From contig CAKPSA010000067.1 of NCBI GenBank assembly GCA_934183145.1, positions 1 to 6,512 of the forward strand: a stretch of DNA of 6,512 bases. The letters are read 5' to 3'. Source of the stretch: an uncultured Veillonella sp. (GTDB taxonomy: Bacteria; Bacillota; Negativicutes; Veillonellales; Veillonellaceae). Positions 6,034 through 6,512 of the stretch are shown here, in pieces. The notes beneath the pieces were generated by a model, which searched no databases, was not told where the DNA came from, and worked only from the letters and a program-made list of their open reading frames with translations. Numbering within the stretch: position 1 is the stretch's first letter; every line of letters begins with the position of its first letter. The translations under genes and the position numbers were made by a program.

Positions 6034-6512
6034 ATGGCTGAAATTAACAGAGATGTATTACGCTCTATTATCTTAGACGTTTTACAAGAAATGGGTGGTG
6101 TTCATGAGGCACCGCAGTTTAAGGCTAATGTTGGTGAAAGTACAGCACCAAGTGCAGCACCTAGACATGAAGATCCAACTGGTGACGATAGCTGGTTACA
6201 AACTGGTGGCCCTGCACAACCTGGCACAAGCGCAGATGAAGTAGTGATTGCTGTAGGTCCTGCCTTTGGTCGTAGTCAACGTCAAACCATCGTTGGTGTG
6301 CCGCATCAAGAGGTAATTCGTCAATTAGTAGCTGGTATCGAAGAAGAAGGTTTAAAAGCTCGTGTGATCCGCGTATACCGTTCTTCTGACGTAGCAGCTG
6401 TAGCCGTTGAAGGTGATTCTATTTCTGGATCCGGCGTATGTATCGGTATTCAATCTAAAGGTACAACCTTGATTCACCAACGGGACTTACAACCACTTTC
6501 AAACTTGGAGTT
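6034..6512 (+). CDS. pduD: Propanediol dehydratase medium subunit, 3'-truncated by the window edge
   Basis: Beta (medium) subunit of the B12-dependent diol dehydratase, which shares cofactor binding with PduC. About 159 residues are visible and the frame is open at the window end. Residues 1-22 ([13 protein letters not shown], then LDVLQEM) resemble the short amphipathic encapsulation helix that targets PduCDE into the microcompartment lumen in Salmonella. A low-complexity Ala/Pro/Ser/Thr/Gly linker follows to about residue 68. The conserved domain then starts with [12 protein letters not shown] and includes [35 protein letters not shown] and [16 protein letters not shown] (6021-6028) overlaps the pduC stop by one base. 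ATG 6034 gives the better 7-nt spacing, while ATG 6031, three bases earlier, is possible and would add one Met. The tight spacing implies co-transcription and coupled expression with pduC. Confidence 0.94.
   Translation, partial: MAEINRDVLRSIILDVLQEMGGVHEAPQFKANVGESTAPSAAPRHEDPTGDDSWLQTGGPAQPGTSADEVVIAVGPAFGRSQRQTIVGVPHQEVIRQLVAGIEEEGLKARVIRVYRSSDVAAVAVEGDSISGSGVCIGIQSKGTTLIHQRDLQPLSNLE

Overview
The window looks like a low-GC, Gram-negative-type Firmicute of the Negativicutes, most like Veillonella. I infer this from the AT-rich intergenic DNA, strong GGAGG ribosome binding sites, the style of the MetQ lipoprotein and the gene content. The genus is a recognition-based guess, not a database result. 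No RNA gene, insertion sequence, CRISPR array or phage gene was seen.

Left part (1-2258, + strand): the 3' end of a DUF389-family membrane protein gene, then an elaborate inverted repeat that probably acts as its terminator. After an AT-rich gap with an extended -10 promoter and a structured leader comes a complete lipoprotein gene of the MetQ/NlpA (methionine-binding) family. It stands alone, with no metN or metI beside it. A strong, nearly perfect bidirectional terminator follows at 2225-2258.

Right part (2265-6512): the regulator-proximal end of a propanediol-utilization (pdu) bacterial microcompartment locus. A PocR-domain/AraC-type regulator gene lies on the minus strand. It is divergent, across about 480 bp of AT-rich regulatory DNA, from a + strand operon: pduB (tandem-BMC shell protein), pduC (large subunit of adenosylcobalamin-dependent diol dehydratase) and pduD (medium subunit, cut by the window edge). 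The likely chain of events is that PocR senses a small diol and activates the divergent operon. PduCD, with PduE presumably just beyond the window, then dehydrates 1,2-propanediol or glycerol to an aldehyde inside a protein shell that includes PduB.

The system itself is known. The points worth a second look are the short PduB' form with no N-terminal extension and no pduA ahead of it, the long pdu leader, 22-bp-spaced direct repeats that could be PocR operators, a hairpin that may mask the pocR ribosome binding site, alternative pairings in the metQ leader, and a substituted ligand-pocket motif in MetQ.
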